A stretch of DNA of 64,000 bases from Cyanodermella asteris (GCA_900618795.1 UYJD01000003.1:1723336-1787335), one strand, 5' to 3'; shown: positions 39,688 to 51,755, counted from the first letter of the stretch. The notes: generated by a model from the sequence alone, not told the origin. Program-made: numbers and translations.

Positions 39688-41454
39688 CTACTTGATGTCA
39701 GTCCAAGCACCTTTTTCCTGTCCGCCATTCACCATCGCACTCTGCTCATGCCCATTACCATTCCCCAAGGCCTTCTTCGTCGACCTTGACTGCACCAAGC
39801 TCAAGTCCATCTGGTATGTATCGTCCTCGCACTTCTTCATGATCTCCGTTAAAATCCAGCAGAACCTCGCACACTCCTCGAACGTGTTATACAGCGGCGC
39901 CGGCGCCACACGGATGACATCCGGTTTCCGTTCATCCAACACTATGCCGTTGTCTTCAAGGTGGTTCATCACACTATCCAGATACCCGTTGCCGATCCGC
40001 ACGCTGAGCTGCGCACCGCGCGCGGCCGGGTCGGTCGGCGTGATAATCCAGAAAGGTGCTTCCTTGTTCTTGGACGTCCATTCGGTAGCACGATAATGCT
40101 CGAGCATCCGCTCCGTGAAGCCCGTCATTGCAAGACTCTTCTTCCGCAGCGAAGCCATGTCCGTTTTCGCAAACACTTCGAGACTCCCCTGGAGGGCGGC
40201 GAGAGCCAGCGCGCACGGGTTGGAGACCTGGTAACCCCATGCACCCGGGCGTGGAACAAAGGACGTCCCGCGATCGGTCTTCATTTCAAACCGCTCGTTC
40301 TTGTGTACGCCCCACCAGCCCGCTAGCCGGTGTCTGTACGCCTTCTCGACGTCCCCGGATTCCAAAGCTGTTCTGTCGACTTGTGAGTGTTTTTCGTGTA
40401 CGAACAGCCCGCCGATGGCTCCGGGTCCGGCGTTGACGTATTTGTAGTGGCACCAGACGGCAAAGTCGACGTTCCAGTCGTGGAGTTGCACGGGGACGTT
40501 GCCGACTACGTGGGCTAGGTCCCAGCCGATTGTGAGGCCGAGGGAGTGGGCGTGCGCGGTGATGGTGGGGATGTCGAAGAGTTGGCCGGTGAAGTATTGG
40601 ATACCGGGGAGGAGGACGAGGGCGGTCTCGGAGGCGTGCTGGGTTAGGACGTCGCAAATTTGTGTGGTTGTAAGCAGGGGTCGGGCAAGGTCTTTGGGTT
40701 CGATTGTGATTAGGGAGTCGAGGGAGAGGCCGTGTTGGCGGAGTTGGGATTCAGCGGCGTACTATTTGTGTGTTAGTATATATACATAAGAATTTTGACA
40801 CATGAGAGGATATGCCATTGTCAGGTGGAGGCGACTTACGTGATCGCTGGGAAATGCTTTGCTTTCAATGATAATCTTGTGCTTTTGTGCTGTCGGCTGG
40901 TAGAAGCTGGCCATGGCGAAATGCAGGTTTGCCGTCAGGGTGTCCATGGCCACGACCTCTTCCTTCTGGGCTCCGACCAACGGAGCCACCAGCTCGGCGG
41001 CATGGTCATCGACGTCTGTCCACTGCTTCACGGCCGTGTCTTCAGCTTGGGTGAAGTGGCCAAAGACGCCACGCTGGGCCCAGTATGCGAGGTGCTCATT
41101 GATGCGTGTCTGAACCAGCTTGGGTTGTAGACCAAGTGAGTTGCCGCAAAAGTAGAGACATCCGTCTTCTTCGGCTGTATTTCTTGCTATATCAGAAGTT
41201 AGTCGATGGTCATATCAAAATATGCGACCAAACGTTCAAGGTCTATACGCTTGACAAGTTCTGACAACCATTATGCTTGAAAGAAGGAATTAAACACGAC
41301 GATGCTTACAGTTTCTATCGTTGACAGTCTTTGACTTCAAGTCCTGAATGGTAGGAAATATGAACTCATTGCGCAATTCGCGCAGAGGGTCAGCGGCATC
41401 AGACTTCTGTGCTTCGGCCTGGAACGCCTTGGTCTGATCTGAAACGTGGGACAT
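39688..41454 (-). CDS. BNA5: Kynureninase
   Basis: Three exons, 41310-41454, 40840-41186 and 39688-40761, give 521 residues. Signatures are YFCGNSLGLQPKLVQTRINE, ESKAFPSDHYAAESQLRQHG across the second splice, the PLP region LTIGWDLAHVVGNVPVQLHD, and WCHYKYVNAGPGAIGGLFVH containing the Schiff-base Lys. The C-terminus has a low-complexity extension beyond the usual end. The enzyme cleaves kynurenine or 3-hydroxykynurenine to (hydroxy)anthranilate and alanine, for NAD synthesis or tryptophan breakdown. The exon 1/2 junction (TCA codon) is slightly less certain than the others. It is divergent from ISA2. Confidence 0.93.
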
Positions 41455-41855
41455 GATTACAAAGTAATGCTAGAGTCTAGAGAGGAATGGTGTATCTCGT
41501 TTTCTGAATGCAATAGTACAGGATTCACATGAAGGCCCGGGACGATCAAAACCACTTTATGTCTGAAATCAGACTCGTTTCCGAAAAACGAGCTCCGGCG
41601 GCAATGGGATGCATGATGCGGACCGAAGCATGGTAGAGGAGCCGATACACTATCAAAGTGGGACAAGAAACAAGTGTAATCGACCAGTCGTAATCGAGCG
41701 ATTCTGCGCCGCCGACGGCCGGCGTTCGCCGCTATGACGACGAGCTTCATTTTGCTTGCTAAACATTCTGCGTCAGCTTTCGTTGCTTGACTCACGGAGC
41801 CCACTGTGAACCGTCACTGCTCACACAACGATCCGATAACGACTTGACGGTTGAC
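41455..41855. other. Divergent promoter region kynureninase/ISA2
   Basis: About 400 bp. It contains a CGG-N10-CCG (41716-41731) within a locally CG-rich palindrome; given the base composition this may be chance. No gene was recognised. Confidence 0.45.
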
Positions 41856-42566
41856 ATGATGGCTGCACGAGATCTGATCAGTCCCATGAGTTGTATTCGA
41901 GCTGGCAGCGCCGCCGAAAGGGCCATGACCACCATCGTGCGGAGGTCGTCGCCACGTTCCTTTTCTACCACGAGGGCCCTCGCGAATGCATCACTAGCCA
42001 CCGCTGGTGCTTGCTGTATACGACCAGTCCCTGTGCATGGCAAGCCTTTACGACGCGACTTTGTTCAGCACCGACAGCAGCAACCCTTCTCGACGTCTGC
42101 GACTCGTCGCGCCACCGTCGTTACACTAAACCCACGACAAGACGAGGAGGGCAAGGATATGACGATAGAAATCACGGCCGGAGCTGCCAAGGTATGCGAA
42201 ACTCCTCGAGAGCCATATACATCCAGCTGCTAACTTGTGGTTTTTCAGCGCCTTCGCGAAATCGCAGCCAAAGACAAAAACCCAGACCTCGCCCTACGCG
42301 TCCGAGTCGAATCTGGCGGCTGCCACGGCTTCCAGTACCTCATGTCGCTTACAAACAAGAAGGAATTCAACCAGGAAGATGACACGGTGTTCGAGACAGA
42401 GGACCACCAAGCTCGGGTTGTCATGGATGAGCCGAGCTTGGAGCTTCTAAAGGGCAGCAAGGTCGATTTTACAATGGAGTTGATTGGCAGCCAGTTCAAG
42501 ATCACAGGCAACCCGGCCGCCAGCAGTAGCTGTGGCTGTGGCACGAGTTTCGACATTAAGATTTGA
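41856..42566 (+). CDS. ISA2: Mitochondrial iron-sulfur assembly protein ISA2 (A-type carrier)
   Basis: Exons 41856-42191 and 42249-42566, with a 57-nt intron (CTAAC branch, TTTTTCAG end), give 217 residues. A long Arg/Ser-rich N-terminus is the mitochondrial presequence. The A-type domain has MTIEITAGAAKRLREIAAKD, VRVESGGCHGFQYLMSL with the first Cys, and SSSCGCGTSFDIKI with the CGC pair. With ISA1 and IBA57, ISA2 matures mitochondrial 4Fe-4S proteins such as aconitase and lipoate synthase. Two ATGs are adjacent (41856 and 41859); either would do. Confidence 0.95.
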
Positions 42567-42856
42567 GGAATCACGGACAAACTTCTTTTGTCAGCAGCTC
42601 GCATAACCTCGGTACAATCGGCGGGCATACATCCCAACTCGCCCTCGTCCTTCGAGGATGTTTCACTCATCAGACAAGCGACACGAATCTGGTGAGGCAC
42701 ACAAGAGTTAGATTTGGACCCCGCCATAGCAGAAGACATCCATGTTGCTGCACAGGCACTGAACCTGATCTGCAAAGTCTGGGCCGAGGAGGGGCACACT
42801 GAACATATCCAACTCAGGTCAACCAAGCACTTGCAGGATCGGTGTCACTCTCCAAG

Positions 42857-43708
42857 ATGTCGACGTTCCCCAAAGCATTCGTTTGCGACACTTTCGGGAC
42901 CTTGGTGGATTGGCGACATTCACTGACCAAAGGCTTGTTCGAAGCGGCTCAAAATGCTCTGCAATCATCCTCGACGCCCGTCACGCTGGACCATGCCACC
43001 AGAAGGCGTGCATCTGAGATGACTTGGACTCACTGGGAAGCATTCGCCGTCGAATGGCACACTTTGTACATCCAGTTCGCAGCCGGCTTCATGCCCAACA
43101 TCAGCACCTGGGTCAGCCTGGACGAGGTTCAGTTGAAGAGTCTCAAATCACTCCTGGAAACCAAAGGCTTGTCGAGTCTCTGGTCTGATCAGCAGACGCG
43201 AGCGGTGGCATCTCTGTGGTATGAGCTCGATGCCTGGCCAGACACCGCCGACGGTATTGCGTCTCTGAACAGCCTTGGCTCGGTGACCAGTACACTCAGC
43301 AACGGTTCGAGGCAGAACTTGAGGAAGCTCGCTGAGCGAAATGCGATCCCTTTCACAACGATCTTGTCATCGGATGACTTCATGGCGTACAAGCCTGCGC
43401 CGTGCGTCTACAAGGGTGCTGTCGAGAAGATTTCGGAGACTGCTGGCACGAAACTCAAGGCGCACGAGGTTGCAATGGTGGCTGCTCATCTGGGAGATTT
43501 GAAGGCGGCGAAAATGTGTGGTTTGCAGACGATTTATATTGAGCGTCCGCTCGAGGAAAAATTGACGAAACAACAGATTGAAGAAATGAGACACAGTGGC
43601 CTCATTGACTTGTGGATCGATGACAAGCCATATGACATGGGGGCTTCGGGGTTGAGGGCTCTCGTTGAGGTTTTGTCGCAGCAGCATGGTCAGCGTCTAG
43701 AAATATGA
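42857..43708 (+). CDS. Haloacid dehalogenase type II-like hydrolase
   Basis: Intronless, 283 residues from the ATG at 42857. It begins PKAFVCDTFGTLVDWRHSL, with the HAD nucleophile Asp and the GT that follows, and continues with a helical cap containing WHTLYIQFAAGFMPN. Later come SVTSTLSNGSRQNLRKLAE (Ser of motif II) and SSDDFMAYKPAPCVYKGAVE (Lys of motif III). VAAHLGDLKAAKMCGLQTIY takes the place of motif IV, where the family usually has AAHxxDLxGAxxxGxxTA. The 2-haloacid dehalogenase group is abundant in ascomycetes, mostly with unknown substrates. The plus-strand neighbour ISA2 ends 290 bp earlier and the IFI27-like gene is convergent. Confidence 0.88.
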   Translation: MSTFPKAFVCDTFGTLVDWRHSLTKGLFEAAQNALQSSSTPVTLDHATRRRASEMTWTHWEAFAVEWHTLYIQFAAGFMPNISTWVSLDEVQLKSLKSLLETKGLSSLWSDQQTRAVASLWYELDAWPDTADGIASLNSLGSVTSTLSNGSRQNLRKLAERNAIPFTTILSSDDFMAYKPAPCVYKGAVEKISETAGTKLKAHEVAMVAAHLGDLKAAKMCGLQTIYIERPLEEKLTKQQIEEMRHSGLIDLWIDDKPYDMGASGLRALVEVLSQQHGQRLEI

Positions 43709-43845
43709 CAGCATTTCTTGGATCAGAGTCATAAAGCAATTTGTTTCTTAGGCATTTCACGCTGAGTAAGCTGTGAAAATGGTCCGTGGTGCGAGCACAT
43801 GCCTTTCCTCTATTGTCGCTTAGAGTCCTAGGACTCGGCCACCGT

Positions 43846-44516
43846 CTATGCTTTGGCTCCAAAGCTCTGAAGCCAAGAGAACAAGCTCCCCTCCGGAACG
43901 GCCCCGCGATAAATTCTTTGGAAATCGGCGGCGTATGAGCCTACATCGACACAGTTAGCGCGGTGTCAAGTGCCCTTCTCATGTGACACGACGACTTACC
44001 AAGACGAATCCCACCCCGGGAAAATCCGAGCAAGTCGGCAACCCACGGCGCAATAACCCAGAGGACAGCCGCAGCGACGAGAATGCCCAAGATGATTGCA
44101 GCAGTCTCTCCCGGATGCTCTCTGATCCACTGGAACGTGTTGAGTGCCGACTCCCGCACCTCCTCATACTGCTCGCGCAACGCATCTGAGATGTTCTCCG
44201 GCTTGAGCGCTTCGATCAGGTGGTCGAGGACGCTCTTCGCGAGGCTCTCGGCCAACGAGGTGGTGCGGACGACATCGCGGCACAGCTCCTCGTTGATCTC
44301 ATTGAGAGGCGCGTCGTCGCCGGCAATCAGCGCTGCGATGGCTTTTGCTGCAATGGCATCGGTATCGTTTGCGGCCGGGACCTTCGTCTGGATGTAGCCT
44401 GAAGTTGGATTGGGGCTAATGAGGTGGCGCTTCTCATCCAAGAGGGGCGTGTACTTTGGACGTGGGCTGCAGCAGCAGCAGAGCTGGGAGAGGACTTCGA
44501 GGAGCGGGTTGGACAT
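43846..44516 (-). CDS. IFI6/IFI27-like small membrane protein
   Basis: Exons 44000-44516 and 43846-43940, with a 59-nt intron, give 203 residues starting MSNPLLEVLSQLCCCCSPRP. The four consecutive Cys suggest palmitoylation. A soluble helical middle part is followed by a hydrophobic helix (AAIILGILVAAAVLWVIAPW). Splicing then yields GFSRGGIRLGSYAADFQRIY and GSLFSWLQSFGAKA, which match the conserved half of the interferon-inducible ISG12/IFI6-IFI27 family (GF-x3-GI, GS-x-AA, GSLFA-x-LQS-x-GA). Animal members sit in mitochondria or ER and affect apoptosis; fungal members are uncharacterised. Only one clear TM and this hallmark block are present here. Confidence 0.75.
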
Positions 44517-45443
44517 GCTGGATGGTTGAGTGGGTGATAGGTGGACTAGTGAAACGTTGACTGAGAATTGAGGTAGTCGTAGTCGTTGAGATGGGATATA
44601 TGGAGTTCTCGGGCTTGTGAGAGAGAGAGGTATGTTGGCGTGAAACATGAAGGCATTGGCGAGGCTGCGGCTGCTGAAAGCTGCATGGTGGTGCGCCTTG
44701 AGGGCGCTTACATGCATGTTTCAGCGCTTATCGTTAAACGCCCCCAACGCTCTCACGTCGGGCTCAGCAGCCAGATAGTTACAATGTGGGTTGCTCAGAA
44801 CGAATCAATGTGCGTCGGCATTGTGGTTGGACTTTCAATGGTGCGCGCATACATGCTCGTCTTGCTCGAGGCAAGTAATCTAGAAGTCATGGCAAGACCG
44901 CAAGTTAAAGGTCTCTCTGCAAATCATCTTCGAATGAAATGACTTGTACTCAGCCTATTCGAATACGTCTCGAGGTCTGTGCATAGCAAGGACTAGTGAT
45001 GATGTATTTAGCATCACCTGTTAGACGACATCTGGATACTTGCCTTGCACTGTTGCCAGCAGCGGTTGAACGTTGCGAGCATTATTAAAGCTTGCTCACC
45101 CACTCACCCAAAGTACAGGCGAACGAACAGCAACGACAACATTGAAGATACCATGAAGTTTATAAGAATGCCATCATGTTGGACACAAAACCTTTTCCTG
45201 CTTAGTCCCCGAGACTATGGTCGGCATTTAGCCCCAAAAGGTGATGCTGAACTCTAATCTAGATTTCCGCCCCATCCTGTTGCGCCGCACAAAATGAGCC
45301 AGCTGTAAGCACCAATTCGGGAGGAATGTGACATGAGCGGCATATTTATCAACCTCACCTGCGCTCGGAATTTATTTAACCTACTCCTCTTGTGTCTCTC
45401 ATGAACTGTCATAGGTTTATTGCTTGATGTTCTGATCAAGACC
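44517..45443. other. Divergent intergenic region IFI27-like/P450
   Basis: About 0.9 kb, with only short frames. It must hold both promoters. No recognisable element was seen. Confidence 0.5.
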
Positions 45444-47003
45444 ATGGCATTGATCTACGTTTTTGCATCGATTGCCGCGCTTTTCTTTGGTGCCCTGTAC
45501 CTCCTACATCCCAGCTATGATCCAAGCGAACCACCAAGAGTATATCCTCGAGTCCCCCTGATCGGACACATTATCGGCCTGTTACGATATGGCTTCAAAT
45601 ACTACCGACAAACGGGGAGACGAACCGACTCTCCCATCTACATCTTGCCCATGCTCAACGGCGGCGTAGTCGTCGCGAGGACCAAAGAAACAGTCAACCA
45701 GATCTCACGAAACTCCAAGACGCTCTCTTTCAGCCCCTTCATCGTCCCCATTGCTGTGCGAGTCACGAATGCGGGCACGCACTGCATCAACATATTGAGC
45801 AAGAAGGCGACGCATCCAGACGAGGTCATCTACCCTCACGCAGTCCACAAAGTCCAGACCACGAGCCTCGCTCCGGGCGAGCAGATGACGGCGCTCGAGA
45901 AGAACATGTTCGGGCGGGTTTCGAAGGAGCTACAGACGGTGGCAGCGAGCATTGGCGACGGGTCACAAACGGTCAAGCTTTACCATTGGGCGCGAGGTAT
46001 CCTGAACGGTTGTGTACTACGTGCAATCTACGGCGAGACAGCCCCGTTCGATAAAGTTGCCGACTTCGAAGATAAATGGTATACCTTCGAAGCCGGCCTG
46101 GATGTCATGATAGTGACGGCCGACGTTGGCCCGCAGTACTTCGCTCGAAAAGCCTACAATGCGCGTGAAGAAATGATCAGACAACTCACTCACTACTACG
46201 AAGCCGGCATCCCCGAAAACGCCAGCCCGATTGCAAAAGGTCGAGAACGCGTGGGCCTCACCACGGGCCTGAATCACGAAGAGATCGCGCGCCTCGAAGT
46301 CGCAGCCATGATCGGTTTCATCGGCAACACAGCGCAGTCCGCCTTCTACCTGCTAGCGCACATCCACACATACCCCGGTCTGTTGTTTGAAATCCGCGAA
46401 GAGCTCGAAGCGCAACTCAGGATCAATTCTCCAGCTTCCGCATCCGGCGACGATATACCCTACAGTTTTCTCACTGCCATCCGCACTACCTGCCCTCTCT
46501 TCCGGAGCGTCTACGACGAGATCCTGCGTCTCCACCAGAACGGAAGTTCCGTCCGTCAAGCCCTCTCCGACACCTGGATCCGCACGAAAGCAGACTCCTC
46601 CGACGGCACCGGCGACAAAGCTTACCTCGTGAAAAAGGGTTCCATCGTCCTAATGCCCAACACCATCCTCCACCGATCCGAATCCGCCTTTCCGAACCCC
46701 GATAAATTCGAGCCGAGGCGTTTCGTGGGCGTGAAGCCGGTCGAGCATCGGCCGTGGGGTGGAGGCGAGACGGTTTGTCCCGGAAGGCATTTCGCGACGT
46801 CGGAGACGTTGGCCACGGTGGCGATGATGCTGTTGGGGTTTGAACTCGAGTGCGTGGATGGCAAAGGAGATAAAAGAGACTGGTGGATTCCGGAGGATTA
46901 TCAGAAGAGTTTGGCGGCGGGGGTGTTTCATCCGAGTGTTGATTTGGATGTGAGGATGAAGGTGAGGAGGCAGCGGTCTCAGAGGATCGATCTGGAGGCC
47001 TGA
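45444..47003 (+). CDS. Cytochrome P450 monooxygenase
   Basis: Intronless, 519 residues from the ATG at 45444, which gives an N-terminal anchor (LIYVFASIAALFFGALYLL) followed by a Pro-rich hinge (PSEPPRVYPRVPLIGHI). The I-helix region is GFIGNTAQSAFYLLAHI, the K-helix is YDEILRL (E-x-x-R), and the PERF-like block is FEPRRFVG. The haem loop is PWGGGETVCPGRHFA with the Cys ligand at about 445; the usual Phe is Trp and the usual Arg is Thr. This form is found in the CYP7/CYP8-like fungal group rather than classic CYP52/CYP65 types. Substrate unknown. No other biosynthetic genes adjoin it, so it is probably not part of a metabolite cluster here. Confidence 0.9.
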   Translation: MALIYVFASIAALFFGALYLLHPSYDPSEPPRVYPRVPLIGHIIGLLRYGFKYYRQTGRRTDSPIYILPMLNGGVVVARTKETVNQISRNSKTLSFSPFIVPIAVRVTNAGTHCINILSKKATHPDEVIYPHAVHKVQTTSLAPGEQMTALEKNMFGRVSKELQTVAASIGDGSQTVKLYHWARGILNGCVLRAIYGETAPFDKVADFEDKWYTFEAGLDVMIVTADVGPQYFARKAYNAREEMIRQLTHYYEAGIPENASPIAKGRERVGLTTGLNHEEIARLEVAAMIGFIGNTAQSAFYLLAHIHTYPGLLFEIREELEAQLRINSPASASGDDIPYSFLTAIRTTCPLFRSVYDEILRLHQNGSSVRQALSDTWIRTKADSSDGTGDKAYLVKKGSIVLMPNTILHRSESAFPNPDKFEPRRFVGVKPVEHRPWGGGETVCPGRHFATSETLATVAMMLLGFELECVDGKGDKRDWWIPEDYQKSLAAGVFHPSVDLDVRMKVRRQRSQRIDLEA

Positions 47004-47547
47004 GCGTTGTCCAGAGAGCAAGCAGTCTCTTGAATGAGCGTTATTTCGATAGAATACATGAAAACAACCCATCTGTTCGTATTATGTACGAGTTCTAATT
47101 GTGATACGCGACATTGATATCGCAATGAGCACTTTCATCTGCACGTCCTGTATGCTCATCGACATGCTCTGAAAGTCCTTGTGAAAATCATCAGCACAGT
47201 AATAGCAGCTTCGGCATAGACAAGACAATGATCGCATGCAATGACCCCGACCGGCGGCAGTTCCCTTCCCAATATGCGATGGATGTGGCTCATGGCCCGA
47301 TTTGCCCACGAAAGCGTGGTTGATGGAAAGTTGACGTCGTCATCAATTCAGCACACGCGACGCGCCTCGTTTTCAATCTTCAACTCAAGCACGCTCAAAC
47401 CGAATCCATCCACCTACGAAAATTTCACCCAAGGCCATAAACTCAATCTATCGCTCCGTCCGCTGAATTACATTTTTTTTTTACTCAGCGACTCTTTCTT
47501 GTATAGTAGCTCCGAACCCCCAACTCCCCAACTCCCCAACCGCCACC
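47004..47547. other. Intergenic region P450 to F-box-like gene
   Basis: About 0.54 kb: P450 3' end, then a promoter/leader that contains a T9 run (about 47471-47479) and C-rich repeats of CCCCAACT just before the ATG. No gene was recognised. Confidence 0.5.
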
Positions 47548-49554
47548 ATGGCGGCAATCCCCGAGCTCCCCGACGACATCCTTCACCTCATAATCGACCA
47601 ACTCCGCTCGACCCACGACTTCCACACCCTCTTCTCCGCCGCCCTCTCAACCATGCGGCTCGCCGCGCCCGCCCTCGCCGCGCTCTACCGGTACGACCCG
47701 TGCCCCTCTTCCTTTGCTCCCGACGTCTTCACCCGCTACCCGGCCACGCGCGTGCGAATCCCCCAGGGCAACCGGCTGGTTGGCCGCTACGTGGATCGTT
47801 TCGTGACGTTGCCGCTGAGCAAGCCACCGTGGGCTGGCCGCCTTTTCCAAACCCTCCACTCCCCAACTTTCTCATCTCATGACGGACAAGTTCGACTGAC
47901 TCGAGACTTTTCTGTGGGCGGCTCTAGAATGTACGAAATTGCCCCCATCACGGAACGGGGACGCGACGAGAGCGTGCAGATCAAAGCGAGTCCCAGCCAG
48001 CTCACGGCGCGGTGGGCGGGCATGTGGCGGAGCATCGTACTCAGCTGTGTGGGGCTCACGGCGTTTCCCTACGTCGGCTACATCCGGGTTCTCGATCTCA
48101 AGGACCTGGGCTACCTGTTCGACGACGGGCAGTTTACGGGCAAGATTATGAAGAACTTCTTCGACGATTTGAGTTTGGCGATGGAAGGAGCCGGGCCCCC
48201 CGCCGGCGGCGGCGGCGTCAAGCGAGGGTGGAACCAGAAGGCTAGCGTCCAGCGGATAGGGGACCTTATTACGACGAAATCGAACTTGGTGGAGGAACTT
48301 GATGGGAGTTTGGATGGGGATGTGCTGGCGACGTGGATTGAGAGGTTGGGGAAACTGACACGGTTGAGGCTGTGGAATGGGTGTGCCGTTGCCGGGTGTG
48401 GCGGATTGATTTCCCGGGGATGTCCGAATTTCAAGGCGGTGGAATTTTATTCGTGGAACGATCCGGGAGACGTGAATCGAAAACCCGACGAAGAGTTTGC
48501 GGGGTTTCTGAGCGAGTTGAGGGTTGAGTCGTTGCAGAGGTTGGAGGTAATGGGGTCTGCGAAATTTGGACCACTGACGTTTAGCGCGTTGAGCGAGAGG
48601 CACGGAAAGACTTTGACGGAGCTAATCCTGAACGATATCCCGGCTGAGGCTGTGAAGGAGTTGGGGGAATTGAAAGGGTGCACGGCGTTGCAGACGCTCC
48701 ATATTTCCGAACCTGCGCCGACGACGGATCTAGAAACTACGCATCGTGGCGTCTTTGACGAAGTGGTCAAGTGGCTCAAGGAATGCAAGCAGCTGACGTC
48801 GATCAAATTCGGAAGGTTCAAATCGGGAGCAGCGATCCTGACGCCACTGCTATCAGATCCGACCGTCGAGTTGAAGCTGGTTGCTCTGGAATTGACGGGT
48901 TTTGCACATGCGAGCGCCATCCCATTCTACGACGCACTGTCGACCCAAGCGGAGAGTTTGCGGGACTTGACGTTGCAAGGCGATACCGAGGAGGATCCGT
49001 TACGGATAGAACATTTGGTTTCAGCCATTTGCTCGTTGAGACGGCTCAGCTCGCTTGACATCAAGGTGATCAGCGATTTCTTCCGAGATGAGCATTACAT
49101 TGTCATTGCGAGTAGTTTGAGGCAGCTGGAGGAGCTTTGGCTGAGCGGATGGTGTGTCACGGACGCCATCTTTGATGCCCTTGCAGGGCTCCATTCGCTG
49201 AAGAGAGTGGAGTTGTATGCGGTCAGCTCTTTCACATGCGAGGTGGGTCTTCGAAAGGCAATCAACATTCACTATGCTGATAAGACAACAGGGCCTCCTC
49301 AATTACATAGCGCAACTCGGCGAAGACAACAGAGATTTGCTGCTGGGCGTTTCGATGGCGGCACCTTATGCGCCGCTTTCGGAACAAGAGCAGGAGATTG
49401 TGAGACAAACGTTACAAGAGAAGGTCAATGGTCGATTTGATTACGCATTGGCGAGAGGTATATGATCATCGCTTAACCGGTATCAAACACATTGCTGAAG
49501 CGATATCTAGATCCCGACGCGGATGACGACGATTCAGATGAAGATTCCGATTGA
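47548..49554 (+). CDS. F-box-like leucine-rich-repeat protein
   Basis: Exons 47548-49242, 49292-49457 and 49511-49554 give 634 residues. The N-terminus IPELPDDILHLIIDQLRS fits the start of an F-box. The rest has irregular LRR-like strands (VQRIGDLI, LTRLRLWNG, LQRLEVMG, LTELILND, LVALELTG, LRDLTLQG, LSSLDIK, LEELWLSG, LKRVELYA). Exon 2 adds YIAQLGEDNRDLLLGVSMAA, and the last exon is an acidic D/S/E tail. Such proteins usually recruit substrates to SCF ubiquitin ligases, but no substrate can be named. Phases close at both introns. Confidence 0.75.
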
Positions 49555-50848
49555 ACCAGACGTCAATACGAAAAATCGAAATCAGGATCCAGTCAAGCGA
49601 AGAGGAAAGGCGGACCCATAGGTATGCGCATGGGCAAATCCGACGACACTTCTGTTGAGCTAAACACTGATCGATGATAGACAAGAGAGACTGCCGGTCT
49701 TTCCCATGAAGCTGCATAACGGGACCGCCATACTCGTGCATGTGGAGGTCACGAAATGAAAGGTCGAAAATATCGAAGAAAATCACCAAAGATCGACTCT
49801 CAAAAAATGATCTCGTTTTGAATGGAGACATGCCATGCACGTCTCGATATTTGATGATCACACGAGTTTTCAGGATTGACCATGGCGGCGACCGCAGCGT
49901 TCGTCCGTATCCACACAAGATAAGAAGCAATACAACTGATCATATATGACGCCTTGTTGGTGAGTATAATTAAAGAAATCCCGGAAAGAGTGTGATCGGT
50001 TCAATGCACCATTATGGTAGACAATCCGAGAGCTCGCCGGCATCAACGGCCAATGGAAAGAATCACATGACCGATCGACCTCACGAATGACAGTTTCCTT
50101 ACCTCGCTCCTCAGATACATTGTGATGTCGATCGGTTCAGACTCTCGAAATGATATCAGGGAAAGCTGTCGTCAACATCAAGCACGCCATTAGAACCTTG
50201 TAACCGATTATCATAAATCCTACCCCCAAGTGAGGGGGCAATCGGCGAGAAGGTCTGGACAAACGGTATGATATCTCCAGTCGCAAAGACACCTCACGAT
50301 GGGATTGATGAGGCAATTTGGTAATATCCAAGGTGGCTCAAAAGCGGGTCCACGAAAGATTGGGCAGCGCGTGATCTGAAATCGAGAGGAGCGGGCAACA
50401 TCCGCATCTCCACCAAGCATCATCCCTTTGCACGACACTGCCACACGACCGTCTCTGTACTTCGTGAATGACATACCAAGCTTGTGTCATCATTTTTGGC
50501 AATTGCAGAAAGAGGAATAGGACATGGTCCGGTCGGTCGTTGGCGGTGGGTGTAGAGGGTCTGGCTATACGAGGAATGGTCAGGATGCATGGGTTGGACT
50601 AGGCAGGGCTGGCTTGCGTTATGCAATGCAGGCGGCCGCACCTAGTCAGCTGATGGTGTGCGCTGGCGCAAACGTGAGCATCAGTATCGAAATAACCAGG
50701 GAAAGTGCTTTCATGGCGGACGATAACTTGGCTTTTTCGCTCAATCTCCGGCCTCGATTTGATGGTCGGCCTGTCAAGTGGTGAAATGGTTGCGGGATCC
50801 ACAACTTTGTGCCACACCTGGACCGGGATAGGCCTGCATTGACTATTG

Positions 50849-50872
50849 GCGGGACCGTCAGCGGGACCGTCA
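50849..50872. repeat. 12-bp perfect tandem duplication
   Basis: GCGGGACCGTCA occurs twice back to back. It is probably slippage, or could be a doubled binding site. Confidence 0.6.
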
Positions 50873-51755
50873 AAATGATTTGAACATGATCATGATTTTG
50901 GAGGACGGGGAACAATGATGAGTGGGGGAGACGGCTCGCCCGGCGGACTCGAGAATGGATCCGACTCGCCCAGCGAAGCTCATTACCTTTGTGGAGACTG
51001 TACACGTTGCAATCTGCTTGCAAATTGTATTCATATTTCCCGGCTTGCCTTTCCCCGTTGCCGATGGAAGCTGTTGTCGGCTCCTCCTTTTTTCTTGCAC
51101 CAGCCTCTGTTCCCGTATAGACACTGATAACGGTGGCTGGGCGAATGGGGTTAATGTACGATGGATCAGATCTTCGATTCAAATGTTCTATGCCTTCCCC
51201 TCCCCCAGCCCGACCTTGTCCAAAGGGCCGATGAGGGACGGAGGGGAGGAGGGAAAAATGCGAATCCCACCTTTCAGCCTGCTCCCCCAATCGCTGGCGA
51301 ATTCCTCGATTCCGATAGGCTCCGGCGGAAAGATTGTCTGTTTGCAGGGAAATGTAGTCTTTTGTCCACATTGTTCAGCTGCCCTTCGGCAAAGGAAGCC
51401 GGACATGCATGTCTCATAGGAAGCCGCCTCATAGTCAATGCTCACGGCGCGGCTGGGGGTCTGTCAGGGTGGCTATCAGCAAATGGCAATGTCGGATGGA
51501 GAACGCCTCGATGTGATGGTGGTTCGTTGGGCGTTCTCGTGCTTCCTGATCAGTGATCGATGTGTGTGAATGTTGTTCTCAGTCTGTCAATAAGCACAAA
51601 TGGCGCGTTGCTGCCCAGAACCTGGATTCTTCAGACACCTCGGAAGGCGGGGACTAGATGATCAGGACGGCTGGTTCGCGGTTGGGATCGAAGTCAAAAG
51701 TTAGAAGATGAGCCGTGGTGGGCAGACGGGATAGATGGTGCGGAAGAGCAGGCTT

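Noticed and set aside
41716-41731. CGG-N10-CCG upstream of kynureninase
   Set aside because: It lies in a CG-rich self-complementary stretch, does not fit CGGA-N6-ACCCG, and could serve ISA2 as well; not counted in the proposed regulon.
47650-48600. Antisense frames opposite the F-box-like gene
   Set aside because: They are shadows of a long sense frame with regular LRR-like pattern.
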